Positions 10,961-20,160 of a DNA stretch of 64,000 bases are shown here, piece after piece. The stretch is taken from contig JAJOZX010003308.1 in NCBI GenBank assembly GCA_023014485.1, positions 432,501 through 496,500 on the forward strand, read 5' to 3'. Below the pieces are notes generated by a model. That model saw nothing but the letters and a program-made list of their open reading frames with translations, searched no databases and was not told the origin of the DNA. Both the position numbers and the translations under genes were made by a program. How positions within the stretch are numbered: position 1 is the stretch's first letter; each line of letters begins with the position of its first letter. The stretch comes from Bathynomus jamesi. Its lineage: Eukaryota; Arthropoda; Malacostraca; Isopoda; Cirolanidae.

Positions 10961-11683
10961 CTAATTTCTTCGTGGAATAAGTGCAGGATCTAGAAAAGCC
11001 AGTTTTGCAGGAAGAGTTTCTGTTGTATTTTGCAAGGCCTTTAAAATTTTGTTTTTCGCTTCAGTAGGCACTTCATCATCATAAAAGGCCGAGGCTACCA
11101 GTTCTTCTGATAGGTACCAGAGGTGACCTAACAGTTTTTTAATAGCAACAAATGCAATTGTGTCATTTATTTGTTTGTAGACTACAAGATTCTGTAATAA
11201 TTCCAGATCAAGACGAGGAGCGCAAGATGGCACAGGAGCTGTAAACCATGCCTTTACATGTAACCGAGTAGCAAATAGACAGATGTCTTTTAGTCCTTTT
11301 TTGTCTTTTACTGAAATTTTGAACTGAGATTTGAACATAAAAAATTTTAATGAATGTGTAATTTTGGCCATCCACCTAGCCCGATGAAGTCCCGCTGGAT
11401 GTTTAAATTTGATGCCACCTTTTGGTTCACCTCCCAAAAAAATAATTGTTAACTGCAATAGTTCTAGTAATCGTCTCTTGGTTGGAATGTATCTAGTTGA
11501 TTTGCTGCAAATATAATTGTCATCTTTGATGTCATGAATATTTTCATAGATATCTGGATCTGATAATGCTGTTTCGTAGTCCTCCTTATTAATGCTTGAC
11601 CATTTTTCTCTGAACTTCTTAAAAAGGACTATATCTGGGCCATAAGATGGTGATAAAGACTTTGAAACAACAGCTTTCAGCAT
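10961..11683 (-). CDS. Transposase-like protein, C-terminal part (TAGGGTG-end transposon)
   Basis: A 240-residue open frame ending PAKLAFLDPALIPRRN. Its core reads GGIKFKHPAGLHRARWMAKI and later ICLFATRLHVKAWFTAPVPS. A recurring protein family of arthropod and cnidarian transposons has the same H-x-RW and (V/Y)xxWF blocks. The minus-strand sequence just upstream (about 11700-11900) still reads NTTTANTGPRNGA and LEQKFDNDLLWLA in broken frames, so the true protein started further upstream. The homologous protein at 28764-29809 has matching blocks (NTGRKGG, MAHSRWL, YAPIWF). I infer a hAT-like transposase from the RW block and the 8 bp duplication of the sister element. The superfamily name is uncertain. 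Confidence 0.6.
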   Translation of the reverse strand: MLKAVVSKSLSPSYGPDIVLFKKFREKWSSINKEDYETALSDPDIYENIHDIKDDNYICSKSTRYIPTKRRLLELLQLTIIFLGGEPKGGIKFKHPAGLHRARWMAKITHSLKFFMFKSQFKISVKDKKGLKDICLFATRLHVKAWFTAPVPSCAPRLDLELLQNLVVYKQINDTIAFVAIKKLLGHLWYLSEELVASAFYDDEVPTEAKNKILKALQNTTETLPAKLAFLDPALIPRRN

Positions 11684-12404
11684 AATTTCAAATTATGCCA
11701 GCCACAATAAATCGTTGTCGAATTTTTGTTCTAGAAGAAGCTGCACCATTTCTAGGACCAGTATTGGCTGTCGTTGTATTGAAACACATGCATTTTATTT
11801 GTTCGCAGATGTCCCATTCAAGCGATGTCTGATTGTTTGCATTAAAACTAGAGACGCATTTCTGTCACTCATTTTGCAACATCAAGACTTCCTAATAATT
11901 TATCATCAAACAATTTTCTACGTTTGCCTTACTTTTCCATGTTGAAGGTTGTGCAGCACAGAAACCAGATTCATCACTTTTACTCTCCTCTGATTCTGAT
12001 TCTGATGATGTACTGGTGAGTATGACAGCCCTTCATTCTTCTTTCTTTTGATCTCTTCTGCTTTCCTCTTTTCATAACGTTGTTGCTTTTCTGCTGCTCT
12101 TTGCTCTTTTTAGCAACAGCCTTATCAATGGTACCCATTTTTCCATGACGTCCTTTCTCACTTTGCATTTTCAAGAATTTCTTATCATCTTCTATTTTTA
12201 TAAGCTGCATAGCATTCCCATGAGCATGTCAAATAAGTTTTCCAGTTTATCTTTCCATTTTTCTTCTTTATTATTTAAATTCTGTGATCTTTTCAATTTG
12301 TTTGCTTTGTTTTTCTTAAGCAGCTGTCATTCCTTCAGTATTCCTTGAATTTTATCTACTGCATGTATTCTTTGTTTTGCTGGTATTCCTGCTTTTTTAA
12401 ACTG

Positions 12405-12623
12405 CTAGCACATCATCTGCAGTAGAGCAGCATGATTCTCTAATGTCTTGCTTTTAATATTTCTGTAGTGCATGAAGAGAGCCATCATTTCCTTCTCTGA
12501 TGGTAATACGGATGTTTTTAGTACTGCAGAGGGCTGCCCAATTAGCCATACTTCAGTTTCTTTTCTTGTAGAACTTCTCCCAAATGAGCAACTGGGTGAT
12601 GGTGAGTTAGGCCTAGCTTCCAT
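12405..12623 (-). CDS. N-terminal fragment of the same transposase-like protein
   Basis: The minus-strand frame starts at an ATG (12623) as MEARPNSPSPSCSFGRSS and continues VWLIGQPSAVLKTSVLPSEK, then MALFMHYRNIKSKTLENHAA. A TTG further upstream is in frame but is unlikely to be used. It ends after 72 residues. Between it and the 240-residue part, frames such as the lysine-rich one at 11980-12210 look like broken linker sequence. It belongs to the element bounded by TAGGGTG ends and probably gave its N-terminal DNA-binding region. Confidence 0.45.
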   Translation of the reverse strand: MEARPNSPSPSCSFGRSSTRKETEVWLIGQPSAVLKTSVLPSEKEMMALFMHYRNIKSKTLENHAALLQMMC

Positions 12624-12904
12624 AATCAATTAATTGGTGTCAAAATTACGAGTTCCAAGCAACAATTAAAAGCAAGCTAGTATATAAACCATTAATTAAA
12701 AATTCTGAAATTTAAACAATTAAACATAAAATCATAAGTTTAAAAACAAACAAATTGAAAAAGAGGGAAACCTTGACGCCTGGTAGCACATAGTAAATGT
12801 TATTTAAAATTCACCAAATTTGGCATACACTACTTTTTTGTCATATGGAACAAAAATACAGGTTGAACAATTAAAAAAAAACTTTGATTTTTTTGAATCA
12901 CCCT

Positions 12905-12905
<1 letters not shown>

Positions 12906-12956
<51 letters not shown>
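12906..12956. repeat. (TA)n microsatellite between two transposons
   Basis: The tract separates the right end of the 10358-12905 element from the left end of the 12959-14338 element. Both inserted at TA. Confidence 0.9.
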
Positions 12957-12958
<2 letters not shown>

Positions 12959-12961
<3 letters not shown>

Positions 12962-14338
12962 GGTGAGTCAAAAGTAGCGCCCGATTTCTGTCAGTTGATT
13001 GTTTGTTTGCCATTTGTATTACAGTGTACAAGAAGGTAGAAATAAATGAGTGACATGTTTATCTAACCATTTATTCGGGGGAAAATTATTACGGAACTGT
13101 ACCAAGCTGTTTTACTTGCAATTTTCAAAGTGCCGTCCCTCGTGATCGATGCACAATTGCAGCCGAGCAGGCACAGAGTGGCACACACGCCTGCAGAGTT
13201 CGATATCAATTTCCTCAAACTTTGCAGTGATTTGAGCCTTCAATTCCTGAATGGTACGAGGCTTTTCACGATAAACAAGGTCTTTCATGAGCCCCCAAAG
13301 AAAGAAATCTGGAGGTGTAAGGTCTGGGGAGCGTGCCGGCCACTCGATCGGACCGCGGCGGCCGATCCACTTTCCGGGAAAGTTTTCATCAAGCCACTGA
13401 CGAACATGACGTCCATAATGAGGTGGAGCTCCATCTTGCTGGAAATAACAGTCCTGATCTTGTACCCTGGGCTAAAAGAAGGTTTCCAGCATATCCAGGT
13501 AAATTTCTGCAGTGACAGATCCCTCAAAGAAAAAGGGTCCAATTATCCCTAATGGAGATATGGCTGCCCAAACTGTCACGCCAGGTAAATTTACCTCCTT
13601 CTCAACTGTCACTCTTGGGTCTTCCGCAGCCCAGTAGACACAATTGTGTCTGTTAATTGTGCCGTTAAGCTTAAAACATGCCTCATCTGACCACCAGATG
13701 TTGTCTAGCATTGTGTCCTCTTCGTCAAGTTTAGCTAAGAACTCTTCGCAAAATTGAAGACGGCGGTCGTCATCTCCATCATGAAGGGCATGCAGTAAGC
13801 GTGGAATGTAAGGTTTCCATTTTTTCTGGTGAAGGATACGGATAACACTTGATTGGCTGACTTCCAACTCTGCAGATAAACGGCGAGTTGACTTTTGCGG
13901 ACTTTGTTCCAGTCTCCTGATGGCTTCTTCAGCCTTAGCTACATTCGTTGCCGTTTTCGGACGACCGGACTTCTTTGCAGTGGCTACCGACCCTGTTGCT
14001 TCAAATTTCTCGACAATCAATCGTATGTTTCTTCCCTGGGGTGGGTTAATATCGAATTCCTGTGCCAAACGGCGTGCCGCCATCGTTGGTTGTTCATTAC
14101 ATTTGTAGTAATGTTTCACGGCCGCAATGCGTTGATTCATTGAAAGGTAATTCATGGTTCAATTTGGTGCAAATTCAGTAACTTTCCAAACTCTCAGCAA
14201 TAACCTGCAAAACAAAAACAAAAAAAAATAAACTAAGAAAATTAATAATCTGCAAGACAATTATTAACAACATGACTTCCCAGAAAGAATCTGACAGCCG
14301 AAAAAACAGAAATCGGGCGCTATTTTTGACTCACCCTG
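12959..14338 (-). mobile_element. Tc1/mariner-type element (DD41D), nearly intact
   Basis: The terminal inverted repeats, CAGGGTGAGTCAAAAGTAGC at the left and the complementary GCTATTTTTGACTCACCCTG at the right, extend about 34 bp and are nearly perfect (GCGCCCGATTTCTGTC follows). A TA duplication flanks both sides (12957-12958, 14339-14340). The 1,380 bp element holds one transposase gene on the minus strand. Confidence 0.95.
13112..14155 (-). pseudogene. Tc1/mariner-type transposase, one in-frame stop
   Basis: The frame runs from ATG 14155 (MNYLSMNQRIAAVKHYYK) to TAA 13112, 347 codons, the usual size for IS630/Tc1/mariner enzymes. A helix-turn-helix region is visible (AARRLAQEFDINP, then RRLSAELEVSQSSVIRIL). 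The catalytic residues are in IWWSDEACF, CYFQQDGAPPHY and RSPDLTPPDFFLW, and 41 residues separate the last two aspartates. The only lesion seen is a TAG at 13474-13472 after DMLETFF; the frame continues with VQDQDCYFQQDG, so this is a nonsense change rather than a frameshift. It would bind its own inverted repeats and excise and insert the element at TA. Confidence 0.9.
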
Positions 14339-14350
14339 TATATATATATA

Positions 14351-14505
14351 AATTGATTTTCACCTTAAAGTGAATTAAAACATTAACTTTATTACTTAAT
14401 TCCTATTTTTATTATAAATATCACAATTGAATAACAGTGGGAAAAACGAAAGGAAAAGAAACCTTGCGAAGATTGGTGAAAATAAGCCAAAACACACGGT
14501 CGTAT
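14351..14505. repeat. AT-rich module copy 2
   Basis: Near-identical to 9991-10166 (starts TTGATTTTCACCTTAAAGTG). It lies just right of the Tc1/mariner-type element; the other copy lies left of the 10358 element, so the two copies bracket the pair of insertions. Confidence 0.75.
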
Positions 14506-14515
14506 TCTCAAATCT

Positions 14516-14850
14516 ATACACACACACACACACACACACACAACACACACACGAGGAATCGTTTACCGACTCGAATCACACCTGTTTGCGAGAGGCTTTT
14601 TGAAATTACCATAATTTGACCTTTCTTCCAGTCTACTCGAGCAAAATCTCTCTTCACTCCGATTCTTAGATATACACACAATTATATTAAATAATAATCA
14701 GCGAAAGAAACAAGGTGGGCAAACCTGAAAGTACTAATAATTATATATATATTATATATATATAGAAAGAGAGTTTTGTTCATTCTTTTAAAATAAATAA
14801 AAGAATGTGTGTATATATATATATATATATATAGGGTGGTACAAATTACA
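14516..14850. repeat. (CA)n and (TA)n microsatellites with spacer
   Basis: CA tract at 14518-14550, then unremarkable AT-rich DNA, then TA tracts at 14742-14762 and 14812-14833. No gene is seen. Confidence 0.7.
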
Positions 14851-14865
14851 GTAGTAATAATAACA

Positions 14866-17100
14866 CTGGGGAACAAATTTTAACTTTTTTTTGTTTCTTG
14901 GACATGAACAGGTCGGTCTTATAGGATTTTTTCCGCTGATTCCGAATATAGCCGTAGAATTTCTCTATCACCCAAGGTTACTGAGAAATTTGTATTTTAA
15001 TATTTATTCAAAAAGTGTATAGAAGTTAGTAAAAATACTTCATAAAAATTATATTAGTGGCAGATTGGCATTTAAATATTCTTCTTAAAAACTTCTTTGT
15101 CACTGATTTTCTCTTGTAGTTTTCATTAGGAGCTTCTCGCACCAATGTCCAGCAGTAATCAGCTAACATTGCCGGATCCCACCTCCCTTGGTAGCGTTTC
15201 TCCATAGTAGCTATATCTTGGTGGAACCTTTCTCCATGCTCATCGCTTACGTCGCCGAGGTTTTCAGGGAAGAAATCTAAATGGGAGTGCAAGAAATGGA
15301 TTTTTAGTGACATATTACATCCCAATAACCTATATGCTTCAATCATGTCCTGCACTATTTTTTCATAGTTAGAGGCTTTGATGTTCCCTAGAAAATTTGC
15401 GACAACATTCTTCATGGCCTCCCATGCCACTTTTTCTTTTCCTCTCAAGGCATCATCAAACTTTTGATCTTTCATGAGCTCTCTGATTTGGGGGCCAACA
15501 AAGATCCCTTCTTTTATCTTTGCATCGCTAAGTCGTGAAAACTTTTTCTTCAAATATTTGAATGCCTCATCTTCCTTGTTCATTGCTTTGACAAAATTTT
15601 TCATGATGCCAAGTTTGATGTGAAGTGGCGGTAAGTATATTTTCTTGGGGTCAACTAAGGGTTCATGAGACACATTCTTCAGTCCTGGGATACATTTTTG
15701 ACGAAGTGGCCAATCCTTTACAAAATAATGCGAATCTCTGGCTCTGCTGTCCCATTCACAAAGGAAGCAGCAGAACTTCGTATAACCGAGCTGCATTCCC
15801 AGAAGAAGCGCGACGACTTTTAAATCCCCACATATATACCAACGAAACTGGTCATAATTAATCTGCTGAAGGATGAGTTTCATATTTTCGTAAGATTCCT
15901 TCATGTGGACAGCGTGCCCTACAGGAATGGAAGGGTATTTATTTCCATTGTGAAGTAGTACAACCTTGAGGCTTAGCTTCGAAGAGTCAATAAATAAACG
16001 CCAATCTTCAGATTTGTGCTCATGACCGAGAGCTAACAGCAGTCCATTTACATTATTACAGTAGCATAAACCACCTGACGAGGAGAAATACTGCATCAGA
16101 TCTTTTTGGCGAGTGCGGAACGCCGATATGCTTGTATCTTTTGCCAGCAAATTCCATTCACGTAACCTGGAGCCCAATAATTCAGCTTTCTTTTTCGGAA
16201 GGTCCAAATCTCTCACGAGATCATTCAGCATAACCTGCGTTATCATACGTTGTTTATTTGATTCAGGTTGCTGAAAGTCTGTATCTTTAGTGTCATCAAT
16301 TTCCATTGGTTCAACTTCAGACTCTTCATCCAGTGTCCATGACTTTGGGGGAGTTGGAATTGGGTTATCATCGTCATGTAGTACTGGTCTCATGGCAGAT
16401 GCAAGATTTGGGTATTGAATTTTATGTTTATTTTTGGCAGAGAATCCTGAAACGTTAGTCATACAAAAATAGCATTCCGTTAGGTGATCCTTGGGCTCTC
16501 TCCAAATCATTGGTATGGCAAATGGCATAGATTTGCGGGTACCTTTAATCCAACCCCTAAGAGTGACGGCACAGGAAATGCATGAGATATGAGGTGCCAA
16601 GGATTTGTCTTGGTCGCCTACCTTACATCCAAAATAAAGTTCGTAAGCCTTCTTCACGAGTGGGGTCATCGTCTTCCTCTGTGCCATTATGGTCAGTTCT
16701 CCATATACGTAGCAAAATGTATCTCTGGGATTAATACAGTTTCTATTCATGCTGGCGGAAAATTATTGAAATCACGGAAAACTTTTTGGAATGAAAAACC
16801 AATTTTTTCTACTATGAAAAATTTTAAAATTTGAGCAAAACTTGAAAAAAATTTCTTTCTTTTTATTAAAAATCTGTTTGTTTAAATAGCTATATTTTTT
16901 TTAATGCAAAAAATACTACTAAATATAGTTAACCTGGAAAAAAAGAAAGTAAAATTAAATTAGTACACTTAATTTTAACTAATATTTTGGGAAAACTCTG
17001 AGTAAATGGAAATATTATTTTCTCGAAAACTATGGGTGATAGAAAAATTCTGAAACCATATTTGGAATCAGCATCATCAAGAAATACATCGCGTCAGGGA
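14866..17100 (-). mobile_element. DNA transposon encoding the 574-residue protein
   Basis: Subterminal inverted repeats of ~40 bp flank the gene: 14935-14974 (GCTGATTCCGAATATAGCCG... ending CTATCACCCA) and 17033-17072, its diverged complement (TGGGTGATAGAAAAATTCTG...). The outer boundaries are approximate because the target duplication was not recognised. Confidence 0.6.
15026..16750 (-). CDS. Transposase-like protein with RNase-H-like features, intact
   Basis: An uninterrupted 574-codon frame from ATG 16750 (MNRNCINPRDTFCYVYGELT). The N-terminal ~130 residues carry metal-binding-type cysteines (FCYVYG, HISCISC, ECYFC); the first knuckle has Tyr where a second Cys might be expected. Later come an acidic linker (EVEPMEIDDTKD), then DWRLFIDSSKLSLK, WYICGDLKVVALLLGMQLGY, FCCFLCEWDSRARDSHY, PLHIKLGIMKNFVKAMN and GERFHQDIATMEKRYQGRW. 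I know this as a very common multi-copy arthropod protein family. The D, D and E/H-containing blocks fit an RNase-H-fold transposase, but the superfamily is not one I can name with confidence. It is flanked by subterminal inverted repeats, supporting a transposon origin. The open frame suggests a young copy. Confidence 0.7.
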   Translation of the reverse strand: MNRNCINPRDTFCYVYGELTIMAQRKTMTPLVKKAYELYFGCKVGDQDKSLAPHISCISCAVTLRGWIKGTRKSMPFAIPMIWREPKDHLTECYFCMTNVSGFSAKNKHKIQYPNLASAMRPVLHDDDNPIPTPPKSWTLDEESEVEPMEIDDTKDTDFQQPESNKQRMITQVMLNDLVRDLDLPKKKAELLGSRLREWNLLAKDTSISAFRTRQKDLMQYFSSSGGLCYCNNVNGLLLALGHEHKSEDWRLFIDSSKLSLKVVLLHNGNKYPSIPVGHAVHMKESYENMKLILQQINYDQFRWYICGDLKVVALLLGMQLGYTKFCCFLCEWDSRARDSHYFVKDWPLRQKCIPGLKNVSHEPLVDPKKIYLPPLHIKLGIMKNFVKAMNKEDEAFKYLKKKFSRLSDAKIKEGIFVGPQIRELMKDQKFDDALRGKEKVAWEAMKNVVANFLGNIKASNYEKIVQDMIEAYRLLGCNMSLKIHFLHSHLDFFPENLGDVSDEHGERFHQDIATMEKRYQGRWDPAMLADYCWTLVREAPNENYKRKSVTKKFLRRIFKCQSATNIIFMKYFY

Positions 17101-17159
17101 GTCGTTGCTCACTTTTCCACATCATAATTTCAACATAACAAGAACATTTGATTATTAGC

Positions 17160-17345
17160 CAGTTGGCTTAGAAGGTGTAAATGGCTTGTTCAGGTTGAGT
17201 TGCCAGATACCACTTTTTAACATTATTATGGAGAGGTGCCAGATACCATTGTATCCATTATTATGGAGAGTTGCCAGATACCATTGCTCAGGTACACAGT
17301 TGCCAGAGTGTACCATTTATTTTCTTAAAAGCTAGTTTAGAATTC
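17160..17345. repeat. Degenerate GAGTTGCCAGATACC repeats
   Basis: GTTGCCAGATACCA or close variants occur four times in ~130 bp, following GCCAGTTGGCTTAGAAGG. Both words also occur in the ~830 bp arms, and the GCCAGTTGGCTTAGAAGG word also at 32908, tying this stretch to the same repeat system. Confidence 0.7.
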
Positions 17346-17418
17346 CGCTAGTAGGTTTAGAAGGCGTAACATGATATAATTAACGAAAAGAATTAAGTAA
17401 AACAACATTGCATCATTC

Positions 17419-17517
17419 TGTTTATTATAAATATATAGTAAATAAATACATTTGAATGATCAATAATAATAGAAATGAGGAATATGCATATAATCCGTCA
17501 ATATAACAGTACAGGAG

Positions 17518-17550
<33 letters not shown>

Positions 17551-17636
17551 TATGGAGATATATAGAAAATAAATATTAATTTGAATGATCAATAATAATA
17601 GAAATATGAACGAGGAAGATGCATATAATCAAAAAA

Positions 17637-17677
<41 letters not shown>

Positions 17678-17800
17678 TATGGAGATATATAGAAATAAAT
17701 ATACATTTGAATGATCAATAATAATAGAAATATGAACGAGGAATATGCATATAATCCTTCAATATAACAGTACAGGAGAAATATCACACAAATATGTTAA
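17419..17800. repeat. Three tandem ~135 bp AT-rich units with CA tracts
   Basis: Each unit contains TTTGAATGATCAATAATAAT, AGGAATATGCATATAAT or a close variant, and AATTATGGAGATATATAG; two carry (CA)n. They lie 3' of the minus-strand gene cluster. Confidence 0.8.
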
Positions 17801-17913
17801 ATACATTTCACTTTTTTTTTCAAAATACTAAACTCGCACTTAACCGAGTTTACAATTACATCATTATTGCTCTGCATTACGCAGTATATGCGGTTTAATA
17901 ATATTTCACCGCT

Positions 17914-18108
17914 TTAAGTATAGGGAAACCTGTACTCGATATGAAGGGCTTTCATATCGTTCAGTACTATTTTTGTTCCCACTTTACAACCGGTTGGTAA
18001 GTCATCTTTAAATATGTCTAGAATACAATCAAAAGCACGCTTCTCCAATCGAGGGTTTATTTCTACCGACCCGAGCTTTTCAATCGTGAACTCGTCTTCA
18101 CTCAACAT
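17914..18108 (-). CDS. Small unknown ORF overlapping the 239-residue ORF
   Basis: The 64-codon frame starts at ATG 18108 and reads MLSEDEFTIEKLGSVEINPR and later IVLNDMKALHIEYRFPYT. Its ATG overlaps the stop of the preceding frame in the run ATGTTGAGTGA, an 11-base overlap. This could be a compact downstream gene, or the C-terminal part of the 239-residue protein separated by a single-base change, since its composition is similar. No domain is recognised. It is the last minus-strand frame of the cluster. CA-bearing tandem repeats lie beyond it. Confidence 0.45.
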   Translation of the reverse strand: MLSEDEFTIEKLGSVEINPRLEKRAFDCILDIFKDDLPTGCKVGTKIVLNDMKALHIEYRFPYT

Positions 18109-18817
18109 AGCGGCAATTGAAATAATCTTCTAAATCGTTACGACAACTACACGTTATATAAAGAAATAGTTCTTCAGGGTGAGCGGTGTAGGTGAGCTCA
18201 GCCTTGTACCGATCAATTGCTTTGTACCAAAGTTCATGGTATTTCAAAGAGTCTAAACTTTTTAAATAAACGTCCAGCTCTAGACCATTCTCACCTTGTT
18301 CAGCCCTACACTCGGTAAACCCATCGAGCAGAGCGGTGTATGCGTATTCAAGTACTGTATCAAAATAAAGCATATCCGTAACACGCGCGTCTAATATAGG
18401 TTTCAGCTTGCGGAATCCGACGATTTCAAACATTCTGTCGAGGATGAAACGGTGTCGCGTAGGAACAAGAGCGTTATTATCAGAAGCATTCTTCCACATC
18501 AGCCGTATATCAATGCACGGCCGATCGTTATTTATACACAACGTACATACAACGGCGTATGAGGGTGCGTCACTAATCTGCTCTCTTCTTGTACCTACGT
18601 TAGCAGGTATTTTATAACGATCTTCACTCCACTTCTCAACTATTACGAAGATTCTATTCATCTGCTCGACACTTAAATAAACCCGTTTGTTTGTTTGTCT
18701 ACATTCCGTTTCCAGTACATAGCTAACGGTACCGGATTTACGCCTGAACACGCGCAACGATTTCGTCACGGACACATCGTACGAGGCGTTGAGAATGCTG
18801 CTCAAAGGAAGTTCCAT
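18098..18817 (-). CDS. Unknown 239-residue protein of the cassette cluster
   Basis: The first ATG is at 18817 (MELPLSSILNASYDVSVTKS); the frame is open further upstream only from a TTG. It is a mixed-charge, soluble-looking protein with no signal peptide or transmembrane helix. Recognisable stretches are SLRVFRRKSGTVSYVLETEC, NNDRPCIDIRLMWKNASDN, RHRFILDRMFEIVGFRKLKP and a Cys pair near the end (YITCSCRNDLEDYFNCRYVE). I do not recognise the family. GC content is visibly higher than in the surrounding AT-rich intron, and the frame is free of stops for 239 codons, which favours a real gene. It lies on the strand opposite to the host receptor gene, in the same direction as the IER-like gene. Confidence 0.6.
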   Translation of the reverse strand: MELPLSSILNASYDVSVTKSLRVFRRKSGTVSYVLETECRQTNKRVYLSVEQMNRIFVIVEKWSEDRYKIPANVGTRREQISDAPSYAVVCTLCINNDRPCIDIRLMWKNASDNNALVPTRHRFILDRMFEIVGFRKLKPILDARVTDMLYFDTVLEYAYTALLDGFTECRAEQGENGLELDVYLKSLDSLKYHELWYKAIDRYKAELTYTAHPEELFLYITCSCRNDLEDYFNCRYVE

Positions 18818-19103
18818 CGTATTCGAGGAGCGCACGTCCACTCGGTTCAAGCTCTGAGATAACTATGAGCCGTGTGAGGCACGCAGGTAGGCAGGAACGG
18901 TTCGATGGGCGGCTGACTCGATGATACGTGAATGGGCTTGTTCGAACTCGTATGATCCGCGAGTCGCACCCATAATCGTGCGGCGAATTGTTGTACATAT
19001 TGGGTAGGTGTTTTTCCGCTACAATAATTAATTTCGGTTTTATCACTACCAGACTACGCACCAGACAGTTTCCCTCAGGATAATTTTCACGAACTAGGCA
19101 CAT
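18738..19103 (-). CDS. Doubtful ORF upstream of the 239-residue gene
   Basis: A 121-codon frame starting MCLVRENYPEGNCLVRSLVV. Its last ~27 codons overlap the 239-residue gene in another frame and look like an out-of-frame shadow. The first ~45 residues have ordinary composition and could be a separate small gene or an upstream exon. A TATA-like ACATTATAAAATG lies on the minus strand across its start. The region may therefore be promoter or leader for the 239-residue gene. Confidence 0.25.
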   Translation of the reverse strand: MCLVRENYPEGNCLVRSLVVIKPKLIIVAEKHLPNMYNNSPHDYGCDSRIIRVRTSPFTYHRVSRPSNRSCLPACLTRLIVISELEPSGRALLEYDGTSFEQHSQRLVRCVRDEIVARVQA

Positions 19104-19142
19104 TTTATAATGTTTTACTAAACATCTTCACACTCCGGCGCA

Positions 19143-19364
19143 CTATTTGAGAGGAACATTATGCTCATATTTTTCCTTTCTGCCCATCAAACGATACTCG
19201 TCTCTAAAGTCTGTTAAAAACTCACGCAGGGCACTAGCCACAACCTCACTACGAACCTCATCATGATATACATTAATATAGTGATAAAAATACTTAAGAT
19301 TGTCCATGATCACGAGATTCACATTTTCAGTCGTAGGGTATGAGTAATCGACATGGTGTAACAT
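19143..19364 (-). CDS. Unknown 73-residue protein of the cassette cluster
   Basis: Starts at ATG 19364 (MLHHVDYSYPTTENVNLVIM) and runs through NVYHDEVRSEVVASALREFL to EYRLMGRKEKYEHNVPLK. It is mostly helical in appearance and hydrophilic. It begins 107 bp after the stop of the 78-residue gene, on the same strand. No family is recognised. It could be a separate small gene, or a second exon of the 78-residue gene, though I see no clear splice pair. Confidence 0.4.
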   Translation of the reverse strand: MLHHVDYSYPTTENVNLVIMDNLKYFYHYINVYHDEVRSEVVASALREFLTDFRDEYRLMGRKEKYEHNVPLK

Positions 19365-19471
19365 GACGTAATACCGCTTGTCACATTACCTATCCACAAG
19401 ACTCATTATCCATACCTGCTGCTTCTCTTCTGCACGCGTTGTTTCTTTTACTTCACGGTATATGTGAGACT

Positions 19472-19708
19472 TTAAAAGTTTAGCTCTACAGCATACTTCA
19501 GCACATCGTCTGTGCAACGAAAGCCTTCAACGGTCTCACCAGAACATCCGTAGAGTATTTGTACATCTTGCAACTTCGCACAATCCAATGTGGTTTTAAA
19601 AGAGGCATAGGAGGGGGGAATAGGAAGTTTTTCGGTATCCACCACATCCTGGCACTTTGCTGAATACCATTTCATAAACGTTGTACAAGCAATATTAAAG
19701 GTAGCCAT
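19472..19708 (-). CDS. Unknown 78-residue protein (FMKWYS family)
   Basis: The frame starts at ATG 19708 and reads MATFNIACTTFMKWYSAKCQ, then LPIPPSYASFKTTLDCAKLQ and DVQILYGCSGETVEGFRCTD. A diverged second copy exists at 40560-40722 (MTLFDIACSTFMKWYSVKTE), so this is a multi-copy family with purifying-type similarity in its N-terminal block. Five cysteines are present and there is no signal peptide. Upstream it has the same promoter-like module and spacer as the IER-like gene. The function is unknown. Conservation of a coding block across two loci is the main evidence that it is real. Confidence 0.6.
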   Translation of the reverse strand: MATFNIACTTFMKWYSAKCQDVVDTEKLPIPPSYASFKTTLDCAKLQDVQILYGCSGETVEGFRCTDDVLKYAVELNF

Positions 19709-19779
19709 TTGAATACACGTACGTGATCTCCTTTTTTTCTTCTACGCTGGCGAATACACGTCTGATCTCAAGGGCTTAC

Positions 19780-19926
19780 TGCAGTCGACTGACCGCGCAG
19801 GGAATCACAGATAGTAGCATGGCTCACGTTGCTGGTCTTACAGTGGGCGGAGCTTAGAACTTTCACCTGTGCACACACACACACACAACAGTGGGCGGAG
19901 CTTAGAACTTTCACCTGTGCACACAC
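19780..19926 (-). promoter_or_regulatory. Shared 5' module upstream of the FMKWYS gene
   Basis: Contains (plus-strand reading) GCAGGGAAT, AGTAGCATG, CTCACGTTGCTG and TTTCACCTGTGCACACAC in the same order as upstream of the IER-like gene, plus a duplicated GTGGGCGGAGCTTAGAAC (GC-box-like GGGCGG). No TATA box was placed. It ends in a CA tract followed by the spacer repeat. Confidence 0.6.
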
Positions 19927-20160
19927 AAAGGAGAAAGTGAAACGTTAATTGAAACATGATTTATTTAATAAACGAGATATTCAAGTTATATATATTTACA
20001 AATACGATTTAATAAACGAGATATTCAAGTTATATATATATTTACAAATACGTGTAATAAATAAGTTAACAATAGACACATCAATGATTATATTCAAGAC
20101 ATATATATTTAAAAACACGTGATAAATAAGTTAACAATTGAAATTATGTTAACACAAGAA
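19926..20160. repeat. Spacer module copy (AT-rich)
   Basis: GGAGAAAGTGAAACG, GAAACATGATTTATTTAATA, TTAACAATAGACACATCAAT and TATATTTAAAAACACGTG occur here and, in the same order, at 21266-21440. It separates the IER-like gene from the next cassette. The remainder to 20460 has no recognised gene. Confidence 0.8.

Larger units (their letters stand above)
10358..12905 (-). mobile_element. DNA transposon with TAGGGTGATTCAAA termini
   Basis: Left end TAGGGTGATTCAAA and right end TTTGAATCACCCTA are perfect inverted repeats, with GTTCAACC shared further in. It sits in a (TA)n tract, so a target duplication cannot be read. It carries fragments of a transposase of the same kind as the one in the 28111-30878 element, which has related ends (TAGGGTGGATCG) and a clear 8 bp duplication. 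Confidence 0.8.
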
